Shown: in pieces, positions 49,697 through 59,104 of the stretch
Numbering within the stretch: the stretch's first letter is position 1
How the letters are laid out: each line of letters starts with the position of its first letter
Source of the DNA: Cytobacillus firmus
GTDB taxonomy: Bacteria; Bacillota; Bacilli; Bacillales; Cytobacillaceae
Direction of reading: 5' to 3'
DNA: 64,000 bases
Assembly (NCBI RefSeq): GCF_023657595.1
Contig: NZ_CP098323.1
Coordinates: 520,001-584,000, forward strand
Notes under the pieces: model-generated
Databases searched by the model: none
What the model was told of the DNA's origin: nothing
Seen by the model: the letters and a program-made list of their open reading frames with translations, nothing else
Translations under genes and position numbers: made by a program

Positions 49697-50163
49697 CAAT
49701 CTTCTTCCGCTTCATTCTCAACATATTTCTTCAAGTTCTGGTATTGTTCTTCAAACACAAATTTAGCCGTCCAGCCTAAAAGCTTGGTTGTCAGCTTATA
49801 AAAGAGGCTGCTCGGAATCAGGCTTGCTTCTACAATCAGGCGCGTCCCGTCATGTTCCCTTGATAAGAGATACCTTGAAATGCTTAATCCCTCTTTGGAA
49901 TGGGAGTGCATAACCACTTTATAGGGAGCCTCATATTCGATCAGCTCGGAATCGATTTTGAGTATTTTTTTATCCAATTTCTGAACGGTAACAAATTTAG
50001 TCCCAGGCTGCGGGATTGGTTTATTTTCCTCATTGTCATATATGTTTTCGATCAGCATGGTATTCCAGAGCTTTATTTTTTCATCGTCATCCACGTATTT
50101 AAAAACCAGATCAATGGGGGCGTGAATGACATCTTCATACCTGTAAACCTTTATTTCTTCCAT
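49696..50163 (-). CDS. SRPBCC (START-like) family protein
   Basis: 155 residues with the helix-grip pattern: YRYEDVIHAPIDLVFKYVDD, KLWNTMLIENIY, GTKFVTVQKL and the long C-terminal helix FEEQYQNLKKYVENEAE. Such proteins bind hydrophobic ligands; no specific ligand can be deduced. Confidence 0.75.
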   Translation of the reverse strand: MEEIKVYRYEDVIHAPIDLVFKYVDDDEKIKLWNTMLIENIYDNEENKPIPQPGTKFVTVQKLDKKILKIDSELIEYEAPYKVVMHSHSKEGLSISRYLLSREHDGTRLIVEASLIPSSLFYKLTTKLLGWTAKFVFEEQYQNLKKYVENEAEED

Positions 50164-50310
50164 TTTAAAATCCTCATTTTCTATTTAATCAAAAGCATCT
50201 TACTAGTTTTTTCGGCCAAGCTTGCTGGAATTTAATAAAGGGAAAAATTTTGTAAATTTTCTGAAACCAACTAAGCACTTATCCGTATATAAAAATAAGA
50301 GGTGATGGAC

Positions 50311-50502
50311 ATGTCAGGAATAATTATTATGGGTTTGCTTCTTATTATTGTAATTGGTATTAGTGGTTCCAAACCATCAAAACGTACTTATGATAGTGGG
50401 AATTCCTCCTCCCATTATTATATAGGAGATTATAGCAGCAGCTCGGATAACTGTGAGAGTTTCGGAGGAGATAGCGGCGGGTGCGGAGGCGGCGGTGACT
50501 GA
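50311..50502 (+). CDS. 63-residue membrane protein with Ser/Gly/Cys-rich tail
   Basis: One helix (GIIIMGLLLIIVIGISG) then a low-complexity tail, Ser/Tyr-rich and ending GGDSGGCGGGGD. AGAGGTGATGG favours ATG 50311. The glycine-cysteine tail is found in various small Bacillus membrane proteins of unknown use. Confidence 0.5.
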   Translation: MSGIIIMGLLLIIVIGISGSKPSKRTYDSGNSSSHYYIGDYSSSSDNCESFGGDSGGCGGGGD

Positions 50503-50536
50503 ATCCAGGCCAATTATTAATAAATAGAGGTGCTAA

Positions 50537-50992
50537 ATGAACTATCTTTGGAAACTGGCTGCCGGTTTATGGCTGGTTATGGCATTGACAGGATGCATAG
50601 CGGAAGAATATGATTTCACTCCGCCAGCTGTAACTCTCTCCAACACCGATAGTGTACAGTCAGCAGAATTAAAGGAAGCAAATGTTGATTGGAGAGGAGA
50701 AAATAACAAACAGATCAAAAAAGAAACAGATGATTTGTTATCATTTGCGAAGAAACAGAAAACATTGACCTATAATGCCGGGCAAAAAATAGATCTGCTG
50801 TTTGACAATGAAGATTTTATGGTGGAAGAGTTATCAGTTTCCCTTTGGAAAAATGATAAGGAGATTCAATTGGATTTAAATGAACATCGTTCTTTTTCTC
50901 TTCCTGAAGAAGAAGGTGAATATGTAATAGAAGTGTATCTTTGTTCTGATAAAGGAAGCGCACAATATGCAGGGAATGTGGTCATTCAGTAA
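50537..50992 (+). CDS. Uncharacterised lipoprotein
   Basis: 151 residues with a lipoprotein signal ending MALTGC and a beta-rich outer domain (YNAGQKIDLLFDNEDFMVEE, FSLPEEEGEYVIEVYL), immunoglobulin-like in pattern. AGAGGTG ribosome site. It follows the Gly-rich membrane protein by 34 bases and may be cotranscribed. Function unknown. Confidence 0.65.
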   Translation: MNYLWKLAAGLWLVMALTGCIAEEYDFTPPAVTLSNTDSVQSAELKEANVDWRGENNKQIKKETDDLLSFAKKQKTLTYNAGQKIDLLFDNEDFMVEELSVSLWKNDKEIQLDLNEHRSFSLPEEEGEYVIEVYLCSDKGSAQYAGNVVIQ

Positions 50993-51333
50993 TTGGAGGG
51001 TCTTTCAAATTTGGATTTAATTTTTCAGAATTATGGAATTCTGTTTAGATTCAGGATATAAAAACTCCCAAAAAGTCTGGAAAAAGAAATTTGGAGAACC
51101 AGACTACCCTGTAAAATGTTACTGGGGAGAAGGGGCTCATCATATGATTTGGCGAGTCAGGCTGATTCTATCCATACTTTTCGCCATTGAAATAGGAGAT
51201 TAGGGTAAGGTTATCTCTCCCTATAAAAAGAAGTTTTTCCTCCATCTTCATACAAAGTGAGGAAAAACTTCTTTGCAGTTCCAATTGGTCGTGTACTCTG
51301 CTCCTTATTTACTAAGGAACGATCCTGATCAGT
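50993..51333 (+). other. Intergenic region with possible gene fragment
   Basis: A 56-codon frame at 51033-51203 (MEFCLDSGYKNSQKVWKKKF at the start) has no ribosome site and ends abruptly; it may be a fragment of a larger gene. A bidirectional terminator follows at 51227-51274. Confidence 0.3.
51227..51274. terminator. Bidirectional terminator
   Basis: AAAGAAGTTTTTCCTC pairs with GAGGAAAAACTTCTTT; it also serves the minus-strand nagB transcript. Confidence 0.8.
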
Positions 51334-52065
51334 TTAAACAAGGATTTTACCTAAAGCCGCCTCGTCTGCAATAATGGTCACAGCGGGGTGTTTTTTTAAT
51401 ATTGATGCTGGGAAGCTTTCGTTTACTTCTCCCTCCAAGAGCTGCTCTAAAGCTGCACTTTTTGCATCTCCCGAGACAAGCAATAGTATTTCCCTGCTGC
51501 GCATAATGCTCGTAATTCCCATGGTAATGGCATGAGAGGGAACTTCATTCATGCTGTTAAAATATCTTGCATTGGCTTTGCGTGTGGAAGGTGTTAATTC
51601 GACTATATGTGTTTCGGAGTCAAAGGATGTTCCTGGTTCATTAAAGCCGATATGGCCGTTGCTGCCGATGCCCAGAACTTGAAGGTCAATGCCTCCATGT
51701 CTCTTTATCAGAGATTCGTAGTCCCTGCATTGCTGCTGGGGATTGATTTTATCGCCAGAAGGAACATGAGTATTCTCCTTTTGAATATCAATATGATTAA
51801 ATAAATGCTTGTCCATAAAATAACGGTAACTATTCGGGTCTATACCAGAAAGCCCCAAATATTCATCCAGATTAAATGTTGTTACGTCCCTGTAGGATGT
51901 ATGCTTCTTTTGATGATCGTCTATCAATCGATCATACAATCCAACTGGGGTACCGCCTGTTGCCAATCCCAGCTTAATATCAGGGCTGCGGCGAACTCTT
52001 TCGATTAAAAATCCCGCTGCTTTTTGACTCATTTCATCATAATTTTTTGCTTGTAAGACTTTCAC
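51334..52065 (-). CDS. nagB: NagB, glucosamine-6-phosphate deaminase
   Basis: 243 residues, as in B. subtilis NagB: LGLATGGTPVGLYDRL, TFNLDEYLGL with the catalytic Asp, GIGSNGHIGFNEPGTSF with the active-site His and Glu, and TMGITSIMRSREILLL. GTG 52065 follows GGAGGAGAA; the longer upstream frame lies in nagA. It converts GlcN-6-P to fructose-6-P and ammonia. It overlaps nagA by four bases. Confidence 0.92.
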   Translation of the reverse strand: MKVLQAKNYDEMSQKAAGFLIERVRRSPDIKLGLATGGTPVGLYDRLIDDHQKKHTSYRDVTTFNLDEYLGLSGIDPNSYRYFMDKHLFNHIDIQKENTHVPSGDKINPQQQCRDYESLIKRHGGIDLQVLGIGSNGHIGFNEPGTSFDSETHIVELTPSTRKANARYFNSMNEVPSHAITMGITSIMRSREILLLVSGDAKSAALEQLLEGEVNESFPASILKKHPAVTIIADEAALGKILV

Positions 52066-53249
52066 TGCTGTTCTCCTCCTCGATGATAGGCAAGCTCTCC
52101 GCGGCAAAATGTCATGGCTGCTTCAAGCTGCTCATCCAATATCACGATATCAGCATCTTTTCCAATGCTAAGGGTTCCTTTGCGATCAATGACATTTAAC
52201 TGCTTAGCCGGATTTACAGAAGCCATTTGGATTGCATCTTCCAGTGAGCAGCCCGTGAAAGCCATCATATTTTTCATTGCATTTCCGAGTTTTAGAATGC
52301 TCCCTGCGAGGGTCCCATCCTGTAAAACAGCCTTCCCGTCTTCAACCGTTACAGCCTGTCCGCCAAGATCATAGACTCCACTTTTTAAGCATTTGGCACG
52401 CATGGCGTCTGTGATAAGAATCAGTTCTTTTTCGCCTTTTTGCTGAAAGGCAAGCTTCATCATTTCAGGACGTACATGAACACCGTCGGCGATTAATTCT
52501 GCTGTTAATTCTTCGCGAAGCAAAGCAGCACCCACCACACCGGGTTCCCGATGATGCAGGCCGCGCATTTGATTAAATAGGTGTGTGACATGTTTAGCAC
52601 CAGCCTCAATAGCTTGGGAGACTTCTTCATATGTGGCATCGGAATGGCCGATAGAAGCAATAATGCCGTTTTCATCCAGGTATTTCACCATTTCCATGCC
52701 GCCTGGCTGTTCAGGAGCCAGTGTAACAATTTTTACCGTTTTATTTGCGAGATTATTCCACTTTTCAAATTGCTCAATACTGGAATTTACAATGAACTCC
52801 TCAGGCTGAGCACCAGCTTTGGACTTATTGACATAAGGTCCTTCAAGGTGGATGCCAAGAATTTCTGCTTTACCGGGAGGCTGATTCTTCTGTATATAGC
52901 CCCCAGCGTTTATTAGAGCCTTTTCAATGGCTGTTTGGCTCTGAGTCATTGTTGTGGCTAAGAAGCTGGTAGTTCCTTCTTTAGGAAGAGCAGCAGACAT
53001 GATCTCTAACGCCTCCACTGTGGCATCCATCACATCAGCACCATTAACTCCATGTATATGAATATCTATTAGTCCGGGAATGGCCAGAAAGGAAGAGGGA
53101 ACTTCCATCACTTCAACTCCCTCCGGTGATGGAAGTTCCGTGATTGGTCCAATCCCGATTATCTGGTGATCCTGCAATAGAATATAGCCTTCTTCAATCT
53201 TTTGGTCTTCCGCATATATTTGCATTCCTTTAAGCAAAATAGCTTTCAA
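52062..53249 (-). CDS. nagA: NagA, N-acetylglucosamine-6-phosphate deacetylase
   Basis: 395 residues of the amidohydrolase fold: GLIDIHIHGVNGADVMDAT (metal-binding HIHG), HLEGPYVN, IASIGHSDATYEE, HVTHLFNQMRGLHHREPG and the catalytic Asp in LITDAMRA. TTG 53249 is chosen because AAAGGGAG lies 9 bases upstream; TTG 53258 abuts that site. It removes acetate from GlcNAc-6-P to feed NagB. Confidence 0.92.
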   Translation of the reverse strand: MKAILLKGMQIYAEDQKIEEGYILLQDHQIIGIGPITELPSPEGVEVMEVPSSFLAIPGLIDIHIHGVNGADVMDATVEALEIMSAALPKEGTTSFLATTMTQSQTAIEKALINAGGYIQKNQPPGKAEILGIHLEGPYVNKSKAGAQPEEFIVNSSIEQFEKWNNLANKTVKIVTLAPEQPGGMEMVKYLDENGIIASIGHSDATYEEVSQAIEAGAKHVTHLFNQMRGLHHREPGVVGAALLREELTAELIADGVHVRPEMMKLAFQQKGEKELILITDAMRAKCLKSGVYDLGGQAVTVEDGKAVLQDGTLAGSILKLGNAMKNMMAFTGCSLEDAIQMASVNPAKQLNVIDRKGTLSIGKDADIVILDEQLEAAMTFCRGELAYHRGGEQQ

Positions 53250-53361
53250 GGTAAACAACTCCCTTTGTGCAGATCAGCTGGTTAAGTCTCGCTAATCTCT
53301 ATAGTATTCATAACCAATGTTTCAAGAGCTCCCTGTTTTCCGGGTGAAGGAAGCTTCTTTC

Positions 53362-53378
53362 TAGTAGATATTCTACTA
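53362..53378. promoter_or_regulatory. Candidate operator between nagA and the PTS gene
   Basis: TAGTAGA-TAT-TCTACTA, a 17-base palindrome in the divergent regulatory region. The RpiR protein encoded downstream is the natural candidate to bind; unproven. Confidence 0.45.
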
Positions 53379-53563
53379 TCAGGAATGAATGAAAAGTAGA
53401 TACATACTCTAAATTGAACGTGTTTTCAGTGTTATCGGGGAATTGATGAAAAGAATTGAAACCGATTTCAACCTCATTGAACTTCGGCAGCTGCGAATAT
53501 ATGATACGGACAGGAGGGAAAAAACAACAAGATTTCTCATCAAGATAAAGGGGGTCAACATCA

Positions 53564-55096
53564 ATGAAAAAAGCTTTTGAAAAAGCACAGCAATTTGGTA
53601 AATCATTCATGCTGCCTATTGCGGTTTTACCGGCAGCAGGCTTGTTATTAGGAATAGGCGGAGCGCTGTCCAACCCGAATACGGTTTCAGCATATCCTTT
53701 TTTAGATATCAGTTGGCTACAGGCCATTTTTACAATAATGAGTGCCGCAGGTTCAATCGTATTTGCCAACTTGCCGATCATATTTGCGGTAGGGGTAGCG
53801 ATCGGTTTAGCACGTTCAGATAAAGCAACGGCTGGATTAGCAGCCATGATTGGTTATTTTGTTATGAATAGCACCATTAGTGCACTGCTTTCATTAACCG
53901 GAGACTTGGTGAAGGATAATTTGGCAGGAGCCGGTCAAGGAATGGCTGTTGGGATTCAGACTTTGGAAACGGGGGTATTTGGCGGGATTATCGTCGGGAT
54001 AACAGCTGCTGCCCTGCATAATAAATACAATAAAATTCAGCTGCCTCAAGTGTTAGGATTCTTTGGAGGATCTCGCTTTATTCCTATAGTCGTTTCATTT
54101 GCTTCAATTTTTGTAGGAGCGATTCTATTTGTAATATGGCCTTATTTTCAGGCATTAATCAATGGGCTGGGGTCAGTGGTTACAGGCACCGGGGAAATCG
54201 GAACCCTTTTCTATGGATTTATTTTGCGTATGCTTGGACCGCTTGGCCTGCACCATATTTTCTACCTTCCTTTCTGGCAAACCGCTCTTGGCGGAACACT
54301 GGAGATTGGCGGAAAATTAGTCAGCGGTACACAAAATATCTTTTTTGCGCAATTGGGTGACCCATCGACTGAACAATATTACGAAGGGGTATCCAGATTT
54401 ATGTCAGGCCGTTTTATTACAATGATGTTTGGCCTGCCGGGAGCTGCATTGGCCATCTACCATTGTTCTAAAAAGAAAAACAGAAAAGTGGTAGCAGGTA
54501 TTTTGCTTTCAGCAGCGTTAACATCATTCCTGACTGGTATCACAGAACCGCTTGAATTCAGCTTTTTATTCGTGGCACCTCTTCTTTATTTAGTGCATGC
54601 TATTTTTGATGGTTTTGCTTTTATGATGGCAGACATTTTCAATATTACTGTTGGTCAAACCTTCTCAGGCGGATTTATTGATTTCATTTTATTTGGAATT
54701 CTTCAAGGTGCCGATAAAACAAATTGGCCATATGTATTGATGGTAGGGATTCCATGGTTCTTCCTATACTACTTTACCTTTAAATTCTTAATCAGAAAAA
54801 AGAACTTCAAAGTTCTTGGACGTGAAGACGAAGAACAGGCAGCAGAGCAAGTTTCAGCTACAGACCGTGCCAAAACAATTGTAGAAGGATTGGGCGGAAC
54901 AAATAATATTGATATTGTTGATTGCTGTGCGACTCGTCTCCGGGTCACTGTTAAAGATGATTCCCTGGTGAAAGATGATATCATTAAACAGACTGGATCA
55001 AAAGGAATTGTGAAAAAAGGAACGGGTGTTCAAATTATTTATGGACCACAAGTCACCATTGTTAAAAACGAAATAGAAGAGTATCTAGGTCAGTAA
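53564..55096 (+). CDS. PTS EIICB, glucose/amino-sugar family
   Basis: 510 residues. The EIIC domain (about 1-400) has the family signature GITEPLEFSFLF and glucose-superfamily openings (FMLPIAVLPAAGLLLGIGGA); the EIIB domain follows, with phosphocysteine C455 in DCCATRLRVTV. No EIIA domain is attached, so it must borrow one. Being divergent from nagAB and just before nanE, it most likely imports N-acetylmannosamine as the 6-phosphate; GlcNAc is an alternative. AAAGGGGGTC ribosome site. Confidence 0.88.
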   Translation: MKKAFEKAQQFGKSFMLPIAVLPAAGLLLGIGGALSNPNTVSAYPFLDISWLQAIFTIMSAAGSIVFANLPIIFAVGVAIGLARSDKATAGLAAMIGYFVMNSTISALLSLTGDLVKDNLAGAGQGMAVGIQTLETGVFGGIIVGITAAALHNKYNKIQLPQVLGFFGGSRFIPIVVSFASIFVGAILFVIWPYFQALINGLGSVVTGTGEIGTLFYGFILRMLGPLGLHHIFYLPFWQTALGGTLEIGGKLVSGTQNIFFAQLGDPSTEQYYEGVSRFMSGRFITMMFGLPGAALAIYHCSKKKNRKVVAGILLSAALTSFLTGITEPLEFSFLFVAPLLYLVHAIFDGFAFMMADIFNITVGQTFSGGFIDFILFGILQGADKTNWPYVLMVGIPWFFLYYFTFKFLIRKKNFKVLGREDEEQAAEQVSATDRAKTIVEGLGGTNNIDIVDCCATRLRVTVKDDSLVKDDIIKQTGSKGIVKKGTGVQIIYGPQVTIVKNEIEEYLGQ

Positions 55097-55120
55097 TAAA
55101 TAATAAGGACGTGTTTTTAA

Positions 55121-55813
55121 ATGCATCAAGTGCTGAAACAGATCAAAAACGGGCTAATTGTTTCCTGCCAGGCTTTAGAAGGAGAACCTCTTCATAGCTC
55201 GTTCATTATGGGACGTATGGCATTGGCTGCAAAAGAGGGAGGAGCTGCTGGCATTCGTGCCAACTCTGTCCCTGATATAAAGGAAATAAAAAAACAAGTG
55301 GATCTTCCTGTAATTGGCATCATTAAACAGGTATACAAAGACCATCCTGTCTTTATTACACCAACGATGAAAGAGATCGATGCCTTAGCTGAGACAGGTG
55401 TCGAAATTATTGCAACAGATGCAACGAACCGGATTAGGCCGGATGGAAAGGATCTGAAATCGTTTTATCAGGATGTAAGATCAAAGTATCCAGATATACT
55501 GCTGATGGGCGATGTCTCTTCAGTAGAAGAAGCTATATTTGCCGATGAGCTCGGATTCGATATTGTCGCACCGACATTATACGGATATACAGAAGAGACA
55601 AACGGTTTGAAAATCGATGATCATGACTACACCGTTATTAAACAAATCGTCAAAGAAGTGAAGCATGCTAGGGTTATAGCTGAAGGAAATGTTTCAACTC
55701 CGGAAATTGCCCGTTCAGTACTGGACTTTCATGTTCACTCGGTTGTGGTTGGCGGTGCGATAACCAGACCTCAGATTATCACGAAAAGATTTGTAGATGC
55801 TATTAAAAAATAA
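55121..55813 (+). CDS. nanE: NanE, N-acetylmannosamine-6-phosphate 2-epimerase
   Basis: 230 residues, a TIM-barrel matching Nan[48 protein letters not shown] with the catalytic Lys, [13 protein letters not shown], and [11 protein letters not shown]. It converts ManNAc-6-P to GlcNAc-6-P, joining the PTS product to NagA and NagB. It starts 24 bases after the PTS gene. Confidence 0.92.
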   Translation: MHQVLKQIKNGLIVSCQALEGEPLHSSFIMGRMALAAKEGGAAGIRANSVPDIKEIKKQVDLPVIGIIKQVYKDHPVFITPTMKEIDALAETGVEIIATDATNRIRPDGKDLKSFYQDVRSKYPDILLMGDVSSVEEAIFADELGFDIVAPTLYGYTEETNGLKIDDHDYTVIKQIVKEVKHARVIAEGNVSTPEIARSVLDFHVHSVVVGGAITRPQIITKRFVDAIKK

Positions 55814-55817
55814 GATC

Positions 55818-55864
55818 AGCTGAAAATAACTCAGTCTTCTGACTGTGTTGTTTTCAGCTTTTTG
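55818..55864 (+). terminator. Terminator after nanE
   Basis: AGCTGAAAA pairs with TTTTCAGCT, then TTTTT. Confidence 0.8.
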
Positions 55865-55972
55865 CTTTAGTGAAAAAAGGTATAGATATTTCATAGTTTT
55901 CTGCCCTTTGAATAAAAATAAGGTTAACATCTTGTATAATGAGCCTATGGATTATTAAAAAGGAGATAGAAT

Positions 55973-56812
55973 ATGGAATATCTCGGTGAAAACCTTCTTC
56001 ATAGCATAGCCTGCTCTATGGAGAAATTTACAATCTCGGAGTCGGACTTAGCAAAGTATATAATTGAAAATCCGGATGAAATCAGCCAAATGTCTATTAA
56101 TCAAATCGCTAAAAAAATTCATATTTCCCCAGCTACAATCACCCGTTTTTGTCAGAAAATCTCTTTTACAGGTTTTAATGAATTTAAGCATGAATTAAAA
56201 AGATATATCGATTTAACGAACAAACCGACTGTGTCCAGTGATATTAAGGAGATTGATTATTTTTCCAATCTCTATCAAAACCATTTGGAGATCATCGAAA
56301 CGACTTTTCGAAAAATGACTTATTTTGATATTCAGCAAGCTGTTTCTCTTTTAACGGAAGCGGAGAAAGTGCATGTATATGGCATCGGCAACTCAGGGAT
56401 TGCAGCACAGGAGTTTAAATGGAAGTTTTTCCGGATCGGAATCCAGGTTGAGTCGATTACAGATCCTCATCAAGCTGTCATGGATGCAGCATTAAGCTCA
56501 GACAGAAGCCTTGTCATTGGCATTTCTGTTTCAGGGAACACAAAAGAAATAATCGACGCTGTTAAAATTGCTAAGAAGCAAGGTGCGTCGGTCCTTGCCA
56601 TCACAAGTGAGAAAACATCCGAACTCTCCCGGCTGGCAGATCTATCCCTTCTGGTAATGAGTAAAAGCAGTATGCATATGGGCCAGAATATTTCTCCAAC
56701 GCTGCCGCTCTTCCTGCTCTTTGACCTGCTGTATACAGAACTTGTTGCAAAAGATTATGTCAATCGTGTTCAGATTCGGGATAAGACATTGAGGGCCTTG
56801 AAGGATATTTAA
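55973..56812 (+). CDS. RpiR/MurR-family regulator with SIS domain
   Basis: 279 residues. N-terminal helix-turn-helix (SINQIAKKIHISPATITRFC, KISFTGFNEFKHEL) and a C-terminal sugar-phosphate isomerase domain (VHVYGIGNSGIAAQEF, VIGISVSGNTKEIIDAVKIA). Family members sense phosphosugars such as MurNAc-6-P or ManNAc-6-P. It is probably the regulator of the nagAB/PTS/nanE genes. Own promoter region after the nanE terminator. Confidence 0.9.
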   Translation: MEYLGENLLHSIACSMEKFTISESDLAKYIIENPDEISQMSINQIAKKIHISPATITRFCQKISFTGFNEFKHELKRYIDLTNKPTVSSDIKEIDYFSNLYQNHLEIIETTFRKMTYFDIQQAVSLLTEAEKVHVYGIGNSGIAAQEFKWKFFRIGIQVESITDPHQAVMDAALSSDRSLVIGISVSGNTKEIIDAVKIAKKQGASVLAITSEKTSELSRLADLSLLVMSKSSMHMGQNISPTLPLFLLFDLLYTELVAKDYVNRVQIRDKTLRALKDI

Positions 56813-56854
56813 TGAGGGGAATGGCATAAATGAAGATAAGACATGGAACAAAGA

Positions 56855-56880
56855 AGAGCCCTTAATGTAAAGGCTCTTTT
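56855..56880. terminator. Terminator overlapping the convergent SMR gene end
   Basis: AGAGCC pairs with GGCTCT, then TTTT on the plus strand; the last codons of the minus-strand gene lie within it. Confidence 0.7.
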
Positions 56881-57209
56881 ACCGTTTCTTCACTGCTGGA
56901 AGAATTCAATGCGAATATTCCGCCGATAATCAGTATGATTCCCAGGGTCTTCATGGTGCTGAATGCTTCTCCCCATAAAATGGCGCCTATAAAAGCAGTC
57001 AACGCGGTTCCTGCACCAGACCAAATGGCATAAGCCAGGCTTAATGGAAGGGTTTTAAGACATAATGATAAGCAATAAAATGAAAGTGCATAGCCAAATA
57101 CGACTCCTGCAGATGGCAGGAGCATAGTTAATCCATCCGACAGTTTGAGCATGGTAGTGGCAAAAATCTCTCCAGCGATTGAAATTGTTAAGAATACATA
57201 ACCTCTCAT
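56862..57209 (-). CDS. SMR efflux subunit (EbrB-like)
   Basis: 115 residues, four helices, with the essential Glu in helix 1 (TISIAGEIFATTMLKLSDG) and YAIWSGAGTALTAFIG. A slightly longer C-terminus than its partner is usual for the second subunit of heterodimeric SMR pumps. ATG 57209 follows GGTGGAGG. It overlaps the stop of the upstream partner's neighbourhood with no gap, so both are cotranslated. Confidence 0.88.
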   Translation of the reverse strand: MRGYVFLTISIAGEIFATTMLKLSDGLTMLLPSAGVVFGYALSFYCLSLCLKTLPLSLAYAIWSGAGTALTAFIGAILWGEAFSTMKTLGIILIIGGIFALNSSSSEETVKEPLH

Positions 57210-57210
57210 A

Positions 57211-57534
57211 CTAATGGCCTCCACCGCTATTCAATAAGATGACGCCGCCGACTATCAAAGCCAATCCCAGAAGCTTTTTGCCATTTATATTCTCTTTGTA
57301 GATAAAGATCCCGACTAAGGCTGTCAGCACAGTCCCGAGACCGGCCCAGATCGCATAGGCAACGCCTAGAGGCAGCGTTATTAACGATAAAGATAGCGCG
57401 TAAAAAGCGACACTGTATCCAATGATTACACCAATGGATGGCAGGAGCTTTTTAAATCCGTCTGCTGCTTTAAGCAAGGAGCTGCCAGCCACTTCACTTA
57501 CAATGGCTAATGCTAAAAGAAAATAGGCATTCAT
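57211..57534 (-). CDS. SMR efflux subunit (EbrA-like)
   Basis: 107 residues, four helices, with the proton/drug Glu in ALAIVSEVAGSSLLKAADG and YAIWAGLGTVLTALVG. Paired with the next gene it forms a heterodimeric small multidrug pump of the EbrAB type, which expels cationic dyes and quaternary amines. No guanidine riboswitch or other leader is seen upstream. Confidence 0.88.
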   Translation of the reverse strand: MNAYFLLALAIVSEVAGSSLLKAADGFKKLLPSIGVIIGYSVAFYALSLSLITLPLGVAYAIWAGLGTVLTALVGIFIYKENINGKKLLGLALIVGGVILLNSGGGH

Positions 57535-57685
57535 ATAGTCTCCCCGTTTCTTCTGCGAATGGTTTCAATTTATTTTACCTTTTCGATGGCTTCTTTTGCC
57601 AAGTATATGAATAGGTGAAACCAATTTATTTCCAAATCGTATTAATAGGTATAGTCATATTGAGACCCAAGTTGGAGGCTTGTTA

Positions 57686-58891
57686 ATGAACTTCATAACT
57701 CGAAAAACAAAATCATTTTGGATAGATCAAATAGCCGGCAAGAGCTGTGAAATAACGGATCCATTTGATTTCTCCTGTATGGATCGATATGTTGAGGGGA
57801 AAAGGGTTGTGCTGCTGGGAGAGAGCAGCCATGGAATCGGAGATTTTTATAGAACTAAAGTGAATATGATTAAGTATTTGCATGAGGTCCATGGATTTAA
57901 TGCTGTTGTATTGGAGAGTGGTTTACTTGAAGCGGTATTAAGCAGATGTCTGCTGAAAGACCTTCCTGCTAAAGAACAAATTCAGCACAGTCTTCTTGAT
58001 ATTTTTCATAGCGAAGAGATGCTTCCTTTATTTCAGGAGTCCTGGGCGGATAGCCTTCATATTTCAGGAATGGATATTCAGCCTGCATATCAGCAGGTAT
58101 CCCATAGGATGCTGGACTGGCTCAAACTACATACTGACGAAGAAATGGTTTCTTCAATCAATCGGGCAGAAACCGTATTCTTTGAAATCGATGAGGAGAT
58201 TAGGGGACAAGCCAAAATACCGAAAATGGTCAAAGAAAAGATACGAATGTGCATGGGTTTATATCAATCATGCCTGGAGCTTTTTGCAAGCAGGGTAATT
58301 GAAGCTAATCGGGAAAGAGAAGAAATCCTGAAGGTTATTGGACAGGGGCTGAAAAACCGTCTGAAGTGGCTGGAAATCAATACAAAAAGCTGGATGGCAT
58401 CTGGTGTCATGCGGGGAACGAATATGTTCAAAAATCTGCAGTGGTTATTAGAAGAGCATTTCAAGGGTGAAAAGCTCATTGTCTGGGCTCATAATTTTCA
58501 TATTAGAAAAAGCAAAACACTGACCTCAAGCCTTTTGGGAATTACGACTGTCGGACAGCTCTTGTCCAATAGCAGATATAGTGATCAAGTTTATTCAGTA
58601 GGGTTTTATGCAGGAGAGGGTGAGTTTGCTTCCCTGCTAAGAGTTAACTTTTCTATTGATGCCACCAAAAATAAGCACCTGGAAAGTTTGTTTATGGAGG
58701 CTTGCGGACATGACAGCTTTGTGCCGTTATGTGACAAGGGGCTGCCGGAGCGCAATTGGATGAAGCGGAGATGGCAGCTCCTTGAAGCAGGAATGATGGG
58801 ACAGCTGCCGATTTCCATTTATCCTCAAAAGCATTATGACGGCATCTTTTTTTGCAGAGTGGTGCAGCCGCCCGTTTATTTAGAGCGATGA
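57686..58891 (+). CDS. Erythromycin-esterase family protein
   Basis: 401 residues. The N-terminal VVLLGESSHGIGDFYRTK bears the catalytic-type His, VVLESGLLEAVL follows, and LIVWAHNFHIRK and VYSVGFYAGEGEF are later family motifs. EreA/EreB hydrolyse the macrolide lactone, but chromosomal Bacillus members are often inactive on erythromycin and their natural substrate is unknown. GGAGGC stands 7 bases before ATG 57686. Confidence 0.85.
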   Translation: MNFITRKTKSFWIDQIAGKSCEITDPFDFSCMDRYVEGKRVVLLGESSHGIGDFYRTKVNMIKYLHEVHGFNAVVLESGLLEAVLSRCLLKDLPAKEQIQHSLLDIFHSEEMLPLFQESWADSLHISGMDIQPAYQQVSHRMLDWLKLHTDEEMVSSINRAETVFFEIDEEIRGQAKIPKMVKEKIRMCMGLYQSCLELFASRVIEANREREEILKVIGQGLKNRLKWLEINTKSWMASGVMRGTNMFKNLQWLLEEHFKGEKLIVWAHNFHIRKSKTLTSSLLGITTVGQLLSNSRYSDQVYSVGFYAGEGEFASLLRVNFSIDATKNKHLESLFMEACGHDSFVPLCDKGLPERNWMKRRWQLLEAGMMGQLPISIYPQKHYDGIFFCRVVQPPVYLER

Positions 58892-58906
58892 AGGGGTGGG
58901 AACAGC

Positions 58907-59083
58907 ATGAAATTTTTAGTTAGCATGTATGCGGTTATGGCGATTATGGTTTTAGTTAATCTGACAAGTGAATTTATATTAAATGGAGAGTACTCGGCGA
59001 TGGCAACCTGGCTTACCGTTACTTTATTTTTCCTGGGGACTTTATTTTTTATTAATGCAAGGTCCTGCTTCTCCAAAAAATGA
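58907..59083 (+). CDS. 58-residue two-helix membrane protein
   Basis: AAGGGGTGGG precedes ATG 58907, 15 bases after the esterase-like gene. Helices LVSMYAVMAIMVLVNLT and MATWLTVTLFFLGTLFFI, basic end CFSKK. Probably cotranscribed with the preceding gene. No family recognised. Confidence 0.5.
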   Translation: MKFLVSMYAVMAIMVLVNLTSEFILNGEYSAMATWLTVTLFFLGTLFFINARSCFSKK

Positions 59084-59104
59084 GTGCTGGGACATCAATC
59101 CGTG

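Noticed and set aside
53308-53847. Minus-strand 179-codon frame across the PTS regulatory region
   Set aside because: It covers the ribosome site and start of the PTS gene and shows no domain; shadow.
57535-57685. Guanidine riboswitch or macrolide-type leader between the SMR pair and the esterase gene
   Set aside because: No ykkC motif, leader peptide or attenuator hairpins were found in these 150 bases.
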